From Pseudomonas sp. Fl4BN1 (GTDB lineage: Bacteria; Pseudomonadota; Gammaproteobacteria; Pseudomonadales; Pseudomonadaceae): a stretch of 64,000 nt of DNA. The position numbers and the translations under genes are program-made. Below the pieces are notes generated by a model. It had not been told where the DNA came from, ran no database searches, and was given only the letters and a program-made list of their open reading frames with translations. Below, in pieces: positions 23,561 to 32,708 of this stretch (its first letter is position 1; each line of letters opens with the position of its first letter). The stretch is taken from the NCBI RefSeq assembly GCF_009908285.1, contig NZ_JAAARM010000008.1:62001-126000 (forward strand). Reading direction: 5' to 3'.

Positions 23561-24245
23561 GGGTTTCTACCGACGCCGGTTGGTGGTCATTTGGTCGTTG
23601 CGCGTGATACAGGCTTACGTTGCGAAACTCCCAGGGCTCGGCCAGGTCCGGCAGGGTAAAGGCCTTGAGCATTTCCAGGCGCTGATACAGCGGGTGCCTG
23701 AAGTCCCTGACTCGGGAGTCTGCGACCAGGGCGGCGTGGCCACGGCTGAGGAATTGGTCCAGCAGCGGCAGGTTGGCTCGGTCATACAGCACGTCCGCCA
23801 CCAGGATCAGGTCGAAGCGATCGGCCTCGGCGAAGAAGTCCGTGGAATAGCTCAGTTCCACGCCATTGAGTTCGGCATTGGCCCGGCAGGCGGCAATGGC
23901 CAGGGGATCGAGGTCGCAGGCCACGACTTCCAGAGCGCCGGCCTTGGCCGCGGCAATCGCCGCTACTCCGGAGCCGGCACCGAAGTCCAGCACCCGCTTG
24001 CCTTGCACCCACAGCGGGTGCTCGGCCAGGTAGCGAGCCAGAGCCAGGCCGCTGGCCCAGCAAAAACTCCAGTAGGGCGGCTCGTGAAGGATGCGTCGGG
24101 TTTCTTCCGGGGTGAAGGCGCGGTCCATATTCTCGGCATCGATCAGCCAGAGTTTGAGCGTGGTATCCGGCAGCTCGCAGGCCACCAGTTGCGCGTCCCC
24201 CAGCAGCTCGCTGAGGGCGTCTTGCAGGTCGAACAGTACCTTCAT
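23556..24245 (-). CDS. Class I SAM methyltransferase, ETFB-lysine-methyltransferase-like
   Basis: The 229-residue protein has the SAM motif VLDFGAGSGVAAIAAAKAG, motif II VVACDLDPLAI and the post-motif DLILVADVLYDRAN. These resemble the seven-beta-strand lysine methyltransferases (METTL20/Prmt-like; often annotated as nicotinamide N-methylase-like). The N-terminal region ([20 protein letters not shown]) is divergent. The ATG at 24245 overlaps the YbaY-like lipoprotein stop by 4 bp. The substrate is likely a protein lysine, but this is family inference. Confidence 0.85.
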   Translation of the reverse strand: MKVLFDLQDALSELLGDAQLVACELPDTTLKLWLIDAENMDRAFTPEETRRILHEPPYWSFCWASGLALARYLAEHPLWVQGKRVLDFGAGSGVAAIAAAKAGALEVVACDLDPLAIAACRANAELNGVELSYSTDFFAEADRFDLILVADVLYDRANLPLLDQFLSRGHAALVADSRVRDFRHPLYQRLEMLKAFTLPDLAEPWEFRNVSLYHAQRPNDHQPASVETL

Positions 24246-24700
24246 GGGGCTTTGACGAATTGCAGTTGCCCCAGGGCCTGGGTGGTGGGCTGGCCGATAC
24301 GCTGTGCCGGCAGATGCAGGATCAACTGGCCTGACTGGCTGGCACGGCCACGCAACTCGACCCGGGCGCCCTCAGGGAAGGCCTCGGGGGCAAAGCGCAG
24401 ACGAAAGGGCAGGGCCTGGTTGGTACCGGTCAGGTTGCTGCTGGCCAACAGGCGCTGCGGGCGACCGCGTTCATCAATCACCAGCAGCGCCAGTTCGACG
24501 TCAGCGCCGGCCGGAACGCCATCGAGGGTGCCGCTCAGCTCGCGCTGGTAGGCCGGCAAAGGGCCAAGGTCGGCGGGTTCCTGGTTTTTTTTCTGCGTTT
24601 GTTGCGAGGAGGGGGAAGGTGCCGCAGGTTTCGGGGCATCGCTGCTGCAAGCGACCAGCAGGCTGACAAGACTGAGCAAAACGAGCGGTCTGAGCGGCAT
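24242..24700 (-). CDS. YbaY-family lipoprotein
   Basis: The 152-residue protein has a lipoprotein signal ([19 protein letters not shown]18 of the lipobox) followed by a Pro/Ser/Gln-rich linker and a YbaY/YscW-like beta domain ([20 protein letters not shown] to the end). YbaY domains resemble type III secretion pilotins but occur widely as outer-membrane lipoproteins of unknown role. The start at 24700 gives a proper lipobox distance; the longer frame does not. It is translationally coupled to the methyltransferase gene (ATGA). Confidence 0.85.
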   Translation of the reverse strand: MPLRPLVLLSLVSLLVACSSDAPKPAAPSPSSQQTQKKNQEPADLGPLPAYQRELSGTLDGVPAGADVELALLVIDERGRPQRLLASSNLTGTNQALPFRLRFAPEAFPEGARVELRGRASQSGQLILHLPAQRIGQPTTQALGQLQFVKAP

Positions 24701-24829
24701 CTGAAGCTCCAACAAGGCGAAATTCCATGTGCGAAACATAATAGTCGGTCTGTATACCGTAAAGGCTATGGCTTGTCTTGCCAGTGGGATGCGCTACCAT
24801 GGCCCTCCCTTTTTTTGTTGCCTGCCACC

Positions 24830-25294
24830 ATGCACTGTCCCTTCTGCGGTGCCAACGACACCAAGGTCATCGACTCGCGTCTGGTCGCCGAGGGCGAACA
24901 GGTGCGCCGCCGGCGTGAATGCCTGGCCTGTGGTGAACGTTTCACCACCTTCGAAACTGCCGAACTGGTGATGCCGCGCCTGATCAAGACTGACGGCAGC
25001 CGTCAGCCCTTCGACGAAGAAAAATTGCGCGCCGGTATGCAGCGCGCCCTGGAAAAACGCCCGGTGAGTGTCGAGCGTCTGGAGGCGGCGCTGGTGCATA
25101 TCAAGCACAAGCTGCGGGCCACCGGCGAGCGCGAAGTCAAATCCCTGGTCGTGGGTGAGCTGGTGATGACCGAGCTGCAGAAGCTCGATGAAGTCGCCTA
25201 TATCCGTTTCGCTTCGGTCTATCGACGTTTCCAGGACCTCAACGAATTCCGCGAAGAGATCGACCGTCTCGCCCGCGAGCCGGCCAAGCAATGA
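24830..25294 (+). CDS. nrdR: NrdR, transcriptional repressor of ribonucleotide reductase genes
   Basis: The 154-residue protein has the exact family length. It begins [17 protein letters not shown] with the zinc ribbon Cys pairs (CPFC and CLACG), followed by an ATP-cone (about 49-139: [19 protein letters not shown]). NrdR binds NrdR boxes upstream of nrd genes in response to ATP/dATP. It is the first gene of the nrdR-ribD run and overlaps ribD by 4 bp. A run of T's lies just ahead of the start; no strong SD is visible. Confidence 0.97.
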   Translation: MHCPFCGANDTKVIDSRLVAEGEQVRRRRECLACGERFTTFETAELVMPRLIKTDGSRQPFDEEKLRAGMQRALEKRPVSVERLEAALVHIKHKLRATGEREVKSLVVGELVMTELQKLDEVAYIRFASVYRRFQDLNEFREEIDRLAREPAKQ

Positions 25295-26424
25295 GCCTGT
25301 CCCCGGAGCAGGCGGTACTCGACGCGCACTACATGGCCCGTGCCCTGGAACTGGCGCGCAAGGGGTGGTACAGCACCCATCCCAATCCCCGTGTCGGTTG
25401 CGTCATCGTGCGCGACGGCCAGGTGGTAGGCGAAGGCTGGCATGTGCGGGCCGGTGAGCCCCACGCCGAAGTGCATGCCCTGCGAGCCGCGGGGGAGCAG
25501 GCCCGTGGCGCCACGGCCTATGTGACGCTGGAGCCCTGCAGTCATCACGGGCGTACCCCGCCTTGCGCCGATGCCTTGGTCAATGCCGGGGTGGCGCGGG
25601 TGGTCGCGGCCATGCAGGACCCGAACCCGGAAGTTGCCGGCCGCGGTTTGCAGCGCCTGGCCCAGGCTGGCATCGCGACCCACAGTGGCGTGCTGGAAGG
25701 TGAGGCCCGGGCGATCAACCAGGGCTTCCTGAAGCGCATGGAACACGGCCTGCCTTATGTGCGGGTCAAGCTGGCGATGAGTCTCGACGGTCGTACGGCC
25801 ATGGCCAGTGGCGAGAGCCAATGGATCACCGGACCTGCCGCGCGTTCCGCGGTGCAGCGCCTGCGGGCGGAGTCCTCCGTGGTGTTGACCGGTGCCGACA
25901 CGGTGCTGGCGGATGGCGCTCGGCTGAACGTGCGCGCTGCCGAGCTGGGCCTGGACCCTGAGCAAACGGCTCTGGCCATGAGTCGGCCGCCGTTGCGAGT
26001 GTTGATCGATGGCCGCTTGCGAGTGCCCCTCGACGCGCCGTTCTTCAAGGCCGGCCCGGCCCTGGTGGCCACCTGCGCAGCGGTGGAGGAGCAGTATGCC
26101 AACGGTCCGGAGTGCCTGATCGTGCCTGGCCCCGATGGCCAGGTCGACCTGCGTTGCTTGCTGTTGGAACTGGCCGCCCGTGGCGTCAACGAGGTGCTGG
26201 TGGAAGCCGGCCCGCGGCTGGCCGGAGCCTTTGCCCAACAGGGACTGGTGGACGAGTACCAGATCTTCATCGCCGGCAAGTTCCTCGGTTCCTCGGCGCG
26301 TCCGCTGCTGGACTGGCCATTGGCGCAAATGCGTGAGGCGCCGTTGCTCAAGATCATTGAAATGCGTGCGGTGGGCGATGACTGGCGAGTCACTGCCATC
26401 CCGGCCCCGCCAGCGAGCGTATAA
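25291..26424 (+). CDS. ribD: RibD, bifunctional riboflavin deaminase/reductase
   Basis: The 377-residue protein has an N-terminal deaminase domain (about 1-150) with zinc ligands in HAEVHAL and [16 protein letters not shown]. The C-terminal reductase domain (about 155-375) has the usual [20 protein letters not shown] and [12 protein letters not shown]. It carries out steps two and three of riboflavin synthesis from GTP. It is coupled to nrdR by ATGA and lies 47 bp ahead of ribE. No FMN riboswitch is visible in either gap. Confidence 0.97.
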   Translation: MSLSPEQAVLDAHYMARALELARKGWYSTHPNPRVGCVIVRDGQVVGEGWHVRAGEPHAEVHALRAAGEQARGATAYVTLEPCSHHGRTPPCADALVNAGVARVVAAMQDPNPEVAGRGLQRLAQAGIATHSGVLEGEARAINQGFLKRMEHGLPYVRVKLAMSLDGRTAMASGESQWITGPAARSAVQRLRAESSVVLTGADTVLADGARLNVRAAELGLDPEQTALAMSRPPLRVLIDGRLRVPLDAPFFKAGPALVATCAAVEEQYANGPECLIVPGPDGQVDLRCLLLELAARGVNEVLVEAGPRLAGAFAQQGLVDEYQIFIAGKFLGSSARPLLDWPLAQMREAPLLKIIEMRAVGDDWRVTAIPAPPASV

Positions 26425-26471
26425 TTCCCGACTTTCGCCTACCCGGCGGCCCTGTTCTCGAGGAGGACTCC

Positions 26472-27134
26472 ATGTTCACCGGCATCATCGAATCCATCGG
26501 CAGCATTCGCGCATTGACCCCAAAAGGCGGAGATGTGCGGGTCTATGTAGAAACCGGCAAGCTTGATCTGGCCGACGTCAAACTGGGCGACAGCATCGCG
26601 GTGAACGGCGTCTGCCTGACCGCTGTTGAGCTGCCGGGCGATGGTTTCTGGGCCGATGTCAGCCGTGAAACCCTGGACTGCACCGCCTTTCATCAATTGA
26701 AGGCCGGTAGCCGGGTCAACCTGGAGAAAGCCCTGACCCCGACCACCCGCCTGGGCGGTCACCTGGTCAGCGGCCATGTCGACGGCGTCGGTGAAGTGGT
26801 GGCGCGGGAAGAAAATGCCCGGGCCATCCAGTTCCGCATCCGCGCACCGAAAGAGCTGGCCAAGTACATCGCCCATAAAGGCTCGATCACCGTCGACGGC
26901 ACCAGCCTGACGGTCAACGCGGTGAATGGCGCCGAGTTCGAGTTGACCATCGTGCCCCACACCCTGGCGGAAACCATCATGGCCGACTACCGGCCGGGTC
27001 GGCAGGTCAACCTTGAGGTGGATCTGCTGGCGCGTTACCTGGAGCGCCTGCTGCTGGGTGACAAGGCGGCCGAGGCCACGGGCGGCAGCATTACCGAAAG
27101 TTTTCTGGCCGCTAACGGCTATCTCAAATCCTGA
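26472..27134 (+). CDS. ribE: Riboflavin synthase alpha subunit
   Basis: The 220-residue protein begins with the family signature MFTGIIESIG and contains two tandem lumazine-binding domains (about 1-97 and 98-195), with VNGVCLTAVE and VDGTSLTVNAV as the repeated core. It dismutates two 6,7-dimethyl-8-ribityllumazine molecules to riboflavin. AGGAGG lies 7 nt before the ATG. It is followed by ribBA after 16 bp. Some annotations call this gene ribC. Confidence 0.96.
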   Translation: MFTGIIESIGSIRALTPKGGDVRVYVETGKLDLADVKLGDSIAVNGVCLTAVELPGDGFWADVSRETLDCTAFHQLKAGSRVNLEKALTPTTRLGGHLVSGHVDGVGEVVAREENARAIQFRIRAPKELAKYIAHKGSITVDGTSLTVNAVNGAEFELTIVPHTLAETIMADYRPGRQVNLEVDLLARYLERLLLGDKAAEATGGSITESFLAANGYLKS

Positions 27135-27150
27135 CTCAAGGGGGTGCCGA

Positions 27151-28242
27151 GTGGCGCTCAACAGCATCGAAGAACTGGTTGAAGACATCCGCCAAGGCAA
27201 GATGGTCATCCTCATGGATGACGAAGACCGTGAGAACGAAGGCGACCTGATCATGGCCGCCGAGTGCTGCAAGGCCGAACACATCAACTTCATGGCCAAG
27301 CACGCCCGTGGCCTGATCTGCATGCCCATGAGCCGCGAGCGCTGCGAGCTGCTCAAGCTGCCGCTGATGGCGCCGCGCAACGGCTCCGGTTTCGGCACCA
27401 AGTTCACTGTCTCCATCGAGGCCACCGAAGGCGTCACCACCGGCATCTCCGCCGCTGACCGTGCGCGTACCGTGCAGGCAGCCGCTGCCAAGGACGCCAA
27501 GGCCGAGGACATCGTCAGCCCGGGCCACATCTTCCCGCTGATGGCCCAGCCCGGCGGTACCCTGGCCCGTGCCGGCCACACCGAGGCCGCCTGCGATCTG
27601 GCGCGCATGGCCGGTTTCGAGCCGAGTGGGGTGATCTGCGAGGTGATGAACGACGACGGCACCATGTCCCGTCGCACCGAGCTGGAAGCCTTCGCCGCCG
27701 AACACAAGATCAAGATCGGCACCATTGCCGACCTGATCCACTACCGGATGATCCACGAACGTACCGTTCAGCGGATTGCCGAGCAGCCCCTGGACAGCGA
27801 ACTGGGCCAGTTCAACCTGGTGACCTATCGTGATTCCGTGGAAGGCGATGTGCACATGGCGCTGACCCTGGGCGAGATCTGCGCTGAAGAACCGACCCTG
27901 GTGCGGGTGCACAACATGGACCCGCTGCGCGACCTGCTGATGGTCAAGCAACCGGGCCGCTGGAGCCTGCGGGCGGCCATGGCCACCGTGGCCGAGGCGG
28001 GCAGTGGCGTGGTACTGCTGCTGGGTCACCCATTGGACGGTGACGTACTGTTGGCGCACATTCGTGAAACGGCCGATCACCAGCCGCCGAAGAAACCGAC
28101 CACCTACAGCATCGTGGGTGCCGGTTCGCAGATCCTCCGGGACCTGGGCGTGCGCAAAATGCGCCTGATGAGTGCACCGATGAAGTTTAATGCGATATCC
28201 GGTTTCGACCTGGAAGTTGTAGAATACGTGCCCTCCGAATAA
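27151..28242 (+). CDS. ribBA: RibBA-type protein: DHBP synthase with degenerate GTP cyclohydrolase II domain
   Basis: Residues 1 to about 200 are an intact 3,4-dihydroxy-2-butanone 4-phosphate synthase, with DDEDRENEGDLIMAAE and HTEAACDLARMAGF. The C-terminal half (about 205-363) has the GTP cyclohydrolase II fold, but the zinc-site cysteines of active enzymes are missing: where RibA has [18 protein letters not shown], this protein has VRVHNMDPLRDLL. It therefore fits the RibBX type, in which only DHBP synthesis remains; the true cyclohydrolase is ribA at 31675. The GTG start at 27151 follows a GGGGG run. It lies 16 bp after ribE. Confidence 0.93.
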   Translation: MALNSIEELVEDIRQGKMVILMDDEDRENEGDLIMAAECCKAEHINFMAKHARGLICMPMSRERCELLKLPLMAPRNGSGFGTKFTVSIEATEGVTTGISAADRARTVQAAAAKDAKAEDIVSPGHIFPLMAQPGGTLARAGHTEAACDLARMAGFEPSGVICEVMNDDGTMSRRTELEAFAAEHKIKIGTIADLIHYRMIHERTVQRIAEQPLDSELGQFNLVTYRDSVEGDVHMALTLGEICAEEPTLVRVHNMDPLRDLLMVKQPGRWSLRAAMATVAEAGSGVVLLLGHPLDGDVLLAHIRETADHQPPKKPTTYSIVGAGSQILRDLGVRKMRLMSAPMKFNAISGFDLEVVEYVPSE

Positions 28243-28289
28243 AAGCCGGTCGTTTCTGGCTTGAAATTCGCGGTTCAAATATCACTAAA

Positions 28290-28310
28290 GGGCGTGTGCT
28301 AGACACGCCC
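28290..28310. other. 8-bp hairpin in the ribBA-ribH spacer
   Basis: GGGCGTGT-gctag-ACACGCCC forms a perfect 8-bp stem with a 5-nt loop, 23 bp before the ribH start. No T-run follows directly, so attenuation or mRNA processing is more likely than full termination. It could set the dosage of RibH relative to RibBA, which is inference. Confidence 0.55.
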
Positions 28311-28333
28311 TGGCTCTTTAAGAGATTTGTCGA

Positions 28334-28810
28334 ATGACCCTGAAGACCATCGAAGGTACCTTCATCGCCCCTAAAGGCCGCTATGCCCTGGTGGTCGGCC
28401 GTTTCAACAGCTTCGTCGTCGAGAGCCTGGTCAGCGGCGCGGTTGACGCCCTGGTTCGCCACGGCGTGAGCGAAAGCGACATCACCATCATCCGTGCTCC
28501 TGGCGCCTTCGAAATTCCGTTGGTTGCGCAAAAAGTCGCACAGAAGGGTGATTACGCGGCGATCATCGCCCTGGGCGCGGTCATTCGTGGCGGTACTCCG
28601 CACTTCGAATACGTGGCCGGTGAATGCACCAAGGGCCTGGCCCAGGTGTCCATGGAGTTCGGCGTGCCGGTGGCCTTTGGCGTGTTGACCGTTGACTCGA
28701 TCGAACAAGCCATTGAACGTTCCGGCACCAAGGCCGGTAACAAAGGCGCTGAAGCCGCCTTGTCCGCCCTGGAAATGGTCAGCCTGCTGGCGCAGTTGGA
28801 GGCCAAGTGA
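28334..28810 (+). CDS. ribH: RibH, 6,7-dimethyl-8-ribityllumazine synthase
   Basis: The 158-residue protein has family length and motifs: [53 protein letters not shown] with the catalytic His, and [12 protein letters not shown]. It condenses the ribityl-pyrimidine with DHBP in a large capsid-like assembly. The ATG at 28334 follows a weak ribosome site (GAGAT). It is coupled to nusB by a GTGA overlap, as in many gammaproteobacteria. Confidence 0.97.
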   Translation: MTLKTIEGTFIAPKGRYALVVGRFNSFVVESLVSGAVDALVRHGVSESDITIIRAPGAFEIPLVAQKVAQKGDYAAIIALGAVIRGGTPHFEYVAGECTKGLAQVSMEFGVPVAFGVLTVDSIEQAIERSGTKAGNKGAEAALSALEMVSLLAQLEAK

Positions 28811-29307
28811 TTAGCGACGATAGCGATCGTTTCAACCCACGCGATCCCAAGCCTGCCAGTGCTGGCAAGCCATCCAAGAGCGTCAAGCGTCGTGAAGCTC
28901 GTCAGCTCGCGACCCAGGCGCTGTATCAATGGCACATGGCCAAGCATTCGCTGAACGAGATCGAAGCTCAGTTTCGGGTCGACAACGATTTCACTGACAT
29001 CGACGGTGCCTACTTCCGCGAGATCCTGCACGGGGTTCCGGCCCACAAGAACGAGATCGATACTGCTCTCGTGCCTTGCCTGGACCTGGCCATCGACGAG
29101 TTGGACCCGGTTGAACTGGCGGTCCTGCGCCTGTCGACCTGGGAGCTGCTCAAGCGCGTCGACGTGCCGTACCGCGTGGTGATCAACGAGGGTATCGAAC
29201 TGGCCAAGGTCTTCGGTTCCACCGACGGCCACAAGTTCGTCAACGGTGTTCTCGACAAGCTGGCCCCGCGCCTGCGTGAAGCTGAAGTGAAGGCGTTCAA
29301 GCGCTGA
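28807..29307 (+). CDS. nusB: NusB, transcription antitermination factor
   Basis: The 166-residue protein has the NusB helical fold signature: [39 protein letters not shown] and [14 protein letters not shown]. It binds BoxA RNA with NusE (S10) in rRNA antitermination. The GTG start at 28807 overlaps the ribH stop (GTGA). The N-terminal 25 residues are a charged extension typical of Pseudomonas NusB. thiL follows after 18 bp. Confidence 0.96.
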   Translation: MISDDSDRFNPRDPKPASAGKPSKSVKRREARQLATQALYQWHMAKHSLNEIEAQFRVDNDFTDIDGAYFREILHGVPAHKNEIDTALVPCLDLAIDELDPVELAVLRLSTWELLKRVDVPYRVVINEGIELAKVFGSTDGHKFVNGVLDKLAPRLREAEVKAFKR

Positions 29308-29325
29308 TCCGCGCTTGCAGCTGCC

Positions 29326-30291
29326 ATGGGCGAGTTTGAGCTGATCCGTAATTTCTTCGCTGCCGCGCCCTGTGCGCAGGGCGGCGAAGGTGTTGTTCTA
29401 GGGATCGGTGATGACTGCGCCTTGCTGGCAGTTGCTCCTGGCGAGCAGTTGGCGATTTCCACCGACACCCTGGTGGCCGGAGTGCATTTCGCCGATCCCT
29501 GCGAACCGTTTCTTTTAGGCCAACGCTCCTTGGCGGTGGCTGTCAGCGACCTGGCTGCCATGGGCGCCACCCCGCTGGCCTTTACCCTTGCCCTGACCCT
29601 GCCGACGGTAAGCACCGATTGGCTGCAGGCCTATGCCCGCGGTTTGAACGCCATGGCCCAAAACTGCGGTGTGCGCTTGGTCGGTGGCGACACCACACGC
29701 GGCCCCCTGACCTTGACCTTGACGGTGTTCGGACGTGTGCCCGCAGGCCTTGCCCTGACCCGCAGCGGCGCCCGCGAGGGTGACCTTCTATGTGTCGGCG
29801 GTGAGCTGGGTAATGCCGCTGGCGCCTTGCCCCTGGTGTTGGGACAGCGTCGCGCCGAACCGGCCGTGGCCGATCCGCTGCTGGCTCATTACTGGTCGCC
29901 GCAGCCACAGTTAGCCCTGGGCCAGGCCTTGCGTGGCAAGGCCAGCTCCGCCCTGGACATCTCAGATGGTCTGTTGGCCGATTGTGGGCACATTGCCGCA
30001 GCGTCGGCAGTCGGTCTGCAGGTGGAGGTCGAAAGGCTGCCCTTGTCTGCGGCGCTGCTGAGCTTTCTTGGCGAGCGGGGCGCTCGTGCTGCCGCCTTGA
30101 GTGGCGGCGACGACTACGTGCTGGCCTTCACTCTGCCGCCTGCCGAGCTTGCGCCGCTGTTGGCTGCAGGTTGGCCGGTGCATGTGGTTGGACGGGTGGT
30201 GGCCGGGCAAGGGGTGACACTGCTGGATGCCGGCGGACAGGACATCACCCCGGGCATCCGGGGTTATCAACATTTTCCGGAGACACCGTGA
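29326..30291 (+). CDS. thiL: ThiL, thiamine-monophosphate kinase
   Basis: The 321-residue protein begins MGEFELIRNFFAAAP and has the ATP/Mg site GIGDDCALL, STDTLVAGVHF, AVSDLAAMGATPLAF, LVGGDTTRGPL and SSALDISDGLLADCGH, all typical of ThiL. It phosphorylates thiamine monophosphate to the active cofactor TPP. It is followed by pgpA with a 4-bp overlap. No TPP riboswitch is visible ahead of it, as expected for an internal operon gene. Confidence 0.96.
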   Translation: MGEFELIRNFFAAAPCAQGGEGVVLGIGDDCALLAVAPGEQLAISTDTLVAGVHFADPCEPFLLGQRSLAVAVSDLAAMGATPLAFTLALTLPTVSTDWLQAYARGLNAMAQNCGVRLVGGDTTRGPLTLTLTVFGRVPAGLALTRSGAREGDLLCVGGELGNAAGALPLVLGQRRAEPAVADPLLAHYWSPQPQLALGQALRGKASSALDISDGLLADCGHIAAASAVGLQVEVERLPLSAALLSFLGERGARAAALSGGDDYVLAFTLPPAELAPLLAAGWPVHVVGRVVAGQGVTLLDAGGQDITPGIRGYQHFPETP

Positions 30292-30791
30292 CAGATCATC
30301 CAAAACAGCTCCCTGCGGAGTTCGTGCCGCCATCGGTCTGGCGCAATCCCTGGCATTTCCTGGCTTTCGGCTTTGGCTCCGGCACCTTGCCCAAGGCTCC
30401 GGGCACCTGGGGTTCGCTGGTTGCGCTACCCTTTATCCCGTTGTGGCAGATGCTGCCGGATTGGGGTTATTGGTTGATGCTCGGCGTCACCATGCTGTTC
30501 GGCTTCTGGCTGTGCGGCAAGGTTGCCGATGATCTGCGAGTACATGACCACGAAGGCATCGTCTGGGACGAAATGGTCGGTATGTGGATCACCCTGTGGC
30601 TGGTGCCTGAAGGCTGGTACTGGTTGCTGGCGGGATTCCTGGCATTCCGCTTTTTCGACATTCTCAAGCCCTGGCCGATTCGCTGGATCGACCGGCATGT
30701 TCATGGTGGCGTCGGCATCATGCTCGACGACGTCCTGGCTGGTGTGTTTGCCTGGCTGGCGATGCAAGGGCTGGTGTGGTGTTTTAGCTGA
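30288..30791 (+). CDS. pgpA: PgpA, phosphatidylglycerophosphatase A
   Basis: The 167-residue inner-membrane protein has the PgpA core: FGFGSGTLPKAPGTWGSLVA, ADDLRVHDHEGIVWDEMVGMW, and FFDILKPWPIRWIDRHVHGG ending in MLDDVLAGVFA. It dephosphorylates phosphatidylglycerol phosphate. The GTG start at 30288 overlaps the thiL stop by 4 bp; longer in-frame extensions run through thiL and are rejected. Confidence 0.96.
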   Translation: MTDHPKQLPAEFVPPSVWRNPWHFLAFGFGSGTLPKAPGTWGSLVALPFIPLWQMLPDWGYWLMLGVTMLFGFWLCGKVADDLRVHDHEGIVWDEMVGMWITLWLVPEGWYWLLAGFLAFRFFDILKPWPIRWIDRHVHGGVGIMLDDVLAGVFAWLAMQGLVWCFS

Positions 30792-30802
30792 GGGGCAAGG
30801 CA

Positions 30803-31561
30803 ATGGGTGTCTGTCGCGCGCTGCTGCTGTTGCTGGTCGTCTGGAGCTGCAGTAGCGTCCGGGCCAGTGAGTTGCAGGCGCCGCCCCAGTCCATCCGCAT
30901 TGCCAGCGAGGAGTGGAGCCAGTACACCGAAGCCAACGGCCAGGGCTTGGCCTGGGAGATCCTGCGGGAAGTCTTCGAGCCCCTGGGAATCCGCATTGAA
31001 CGCTGCAGCGTGCCCTATACCCGTTCGGTGGGGCTGGTGCAGCGGGGTGAAGTGGATGCCCAAGTGGGGGCTTACCGTGATGAGTCGCCCGGGGTGCTCT
31101 ACCCGGAGCGCAACTACGATACTGACCACATCTATGCTCTGGGGCTGGCCAGCAATCCCGAGTTGAACCTGGCGAGCCTGGGCAGCTATCGGCTGGTCTG
31201 GGTGCGTGGCTACAAGTACCAGGACTACCTGCCCAACGTTCACCGTTACAACGAGATTCGCCGGAGGATCGGCATCCTGCCGATGCTGCTGTACAGCCGG
31301 GCTGACTACTACATCGACTCCCAGACCGAGATCGACTACGTGCTGGGGCAGGCCCAGAACCCCGGCCAGTTCAAGCGCACCCACCTGACCGAGCTGCCGC
31401 TTTACCTGGGTTTTGCCAGTAACCCGCGAGGGCGCGAGCTGCTGGCGCTGTATGACCGGCGCATGGAACAGTTGGTGAGCACGGGCCAATTGCGGCCGAT
31501 ATTCGCGCGTTGGAAGCAGCCTTATCCCTTTGACGGGGAGCGGCGCCCGGCAGCCCGTTGA
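30803..31561 (+). CDS. Periplasmic family-3-type solute-binding protein
   Basis: The 252-residue protein has a signal peptide (MGVCRALLLLLVVWSCSSVRA) and a type II solute-binding fold similar to amino-acid-binding proteins, shown by IRIASEEWSQYTEANGQGLA, GLVQRGEVDAQVGAYRDE and ADYYIDSQTEIDYVL. No ABC transporter genes are nearby, so it may be an orphan binding protein or sensor partner. AGGGG precedes the ATG. The ligand cannot be predicted. It lies 11 bp after pgpA. Confidence 0.82.
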   Translation: MGVCRALLLLLVVWSCSSVRASELQAPPQSIRIASEEWSQYTEANGQGLAWEILREVFEPLGIRIERCSVPYTRSVGLVQRGEVDAQVGAYRDESPGVLYPERNYDTDHIYALGLASNPELNLASLGSYRLVWVRGYKYQDYLPNVHRYNEIRRRIGILPMLLYSRADYYIDSQTEIDYVLGQAQNPGQFKRTHLTELPLYLGFASNPRGRELLALYDRRMEQLVSTGQLRPIFARWKQPYPFDGERRPAAR

Positions 31562-31674
31562 TCAAACTTATCGATCTTTATCTCCGATAATTCAGCCTAA
31601 GCACCCAGTGGAGGCTGCTGTTACAATGCCGCCTCTGCGAATCTTGAGTCCTCATACAGATCAGGAGCACAACA

Positions 31675-32292
31675 GTGCCCGTCGTTTTTGTTGCCGCTTG
31701 CAAGCTGCCAACCCCTTTTGCGCAATTCACCATGCATGGTTTTCTCGATCAAGCCACCGGCCGTGAACATGTAGTGCTCAGCCTTGGCGACATCGCCGAT
31801 GGCGCACCGGTGCTCGGTCGCTTGCACTCCGAATGCCTGACCGGCGATGCCTTGTTCAGCCAGCGCTGCGACTGTGGTTCGCAACTGGAAGCCGCCATGC
31901 AGGCCGTTGCTCGTGAAGGTCGTGGCGTCATTTTGTACCTGCGCCAGGAAGGCCGCGGCATTGGTCTGCTGAACAAGATCCGCGCCTATGAGCTGCAAGA
32001 TGGCGGCGCGGACACCGTTGAAGCCAACGAGCGCCTGGGGTTTGCTGCCGACCAGCGTGACTACGCCATGTGCCTGCCGATGCTCGAGCACCTGGGGGTC
32101 AAGTCCCTGCGGCTGATGACCAACAATCCGCGCAAGGTCAAGGCATTGACCGAGATGGGCATCCAGGTCGCCGAGCGCGTTCCTCTGCACACCGGTCACA
32201 ACCCCCACAACAAGTTGTACCTGGCGACCAAGGCCAGCAAGCTCGACCACATGATGGGCAACGAGCACCAGGGTGAGGTCGACCGCCTGTGA
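31675..32292 (+). CDS. ribA: RibA, GTP cyclohydrolase II
   Basis: The 205-residue protein has the complete catalytic site: zinc ligands in [20 protein letters not shown] and the GTP-binding [20 protein letters not shown]. It opens riboflavin synthesis by converting GTP. The GTG start at 31675 follows AGGAG. It stands apart from the other rib genes and has its own 113-bp upstream region (TACAAT -10-like element at 31622-31627). It compensates for the zinc-less second domain of the RibBA-type protein. Confidence 0.97.
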   Translation: MPVVFVAACKLPTPFAQFTMHGFLDQATGREHVVLSLGDIADGAPVLGRLHSECLTGDALFSQRCDCGSQLEAAMQAVAREGRGVILYLRQEGRGIGLLNKIRAYELQDGGADTVEANERLGFAADQRDYAMCLPMLEHLGVKSLRLMTNNPRKVKALTEMGIQVAERVPLHTGHNPHNKLYLATKASKLDHMMGNEHQGEVDRL

Positions 32293-32708
32293 CTCGGGGT
32301 CAAGTGCGCCGACGGCTGACCGTCAGTTGGTGGCAGTACCTGGCGTTGGCCTTGTTGCCTTTGTTCGTGATCAATGCGGTGTTCGGCAAGGGCGAAGCGA
32401 TCATGCCGGTGCTGGCGATGCCGTTCTTTATCGCCGGCACGGCCTCGATGTTCGTCAGCCTGCGTTTCTTCAACGGCTACAAGCATGCCTTGATCGCCGC
32501 CGGTAAAGCCCTCGACACCCCTGATGAGCCGGCTGCCTGGATCACCCTGGCAGCTCGGCGTCGCGCGGCCTTCCTGGCAGCCTCGTTGCCGGCCTGGATT
32601 GGTGCCCTGGCGGTATTCGTCGGCCTGGAAGCAGTGCCGCTAATGCTGCTGGCGCTGTCCAGCGCAGTGCTGTTCTACCTTTACCGTATCCCGCGTCAAC
32701 TCGCCTGA
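32289..32708 (+). CDS. Small membrane protein of unknown function
   Basis: The 139-residue protein has four hydrophobic segments ([53 protein letters not shown] and [15 protein letters not shown]). I do not recognise a named family; it corresponds by position to PA4046 from memory. The GTG start overlaps the ribA stop (GTGA), and its own stop overlaps the next ATG by 1 bp, so it is coupled to both neighbours. No functional residues stand out. Confidence 0.82.
   Translation: MTRGQVRRRLTVSWWQYLALALLPLFVINAVFGKGEAIMPVLAMPFFIAGTASMFVSLRFFNGYKHALIAAGKALDTPDEPAAWITLAARRRAAFLAASLPAWIGALAVFVGLEAVPLMLLALSSAVLFYLYRIPRQLA

Noticed and set aside
26425..26471. FMN riboswitch in the riboflavin operon
   Set aside because: The gaps before ribE, ribBA and ribA are short and lack the conserved RFN core.
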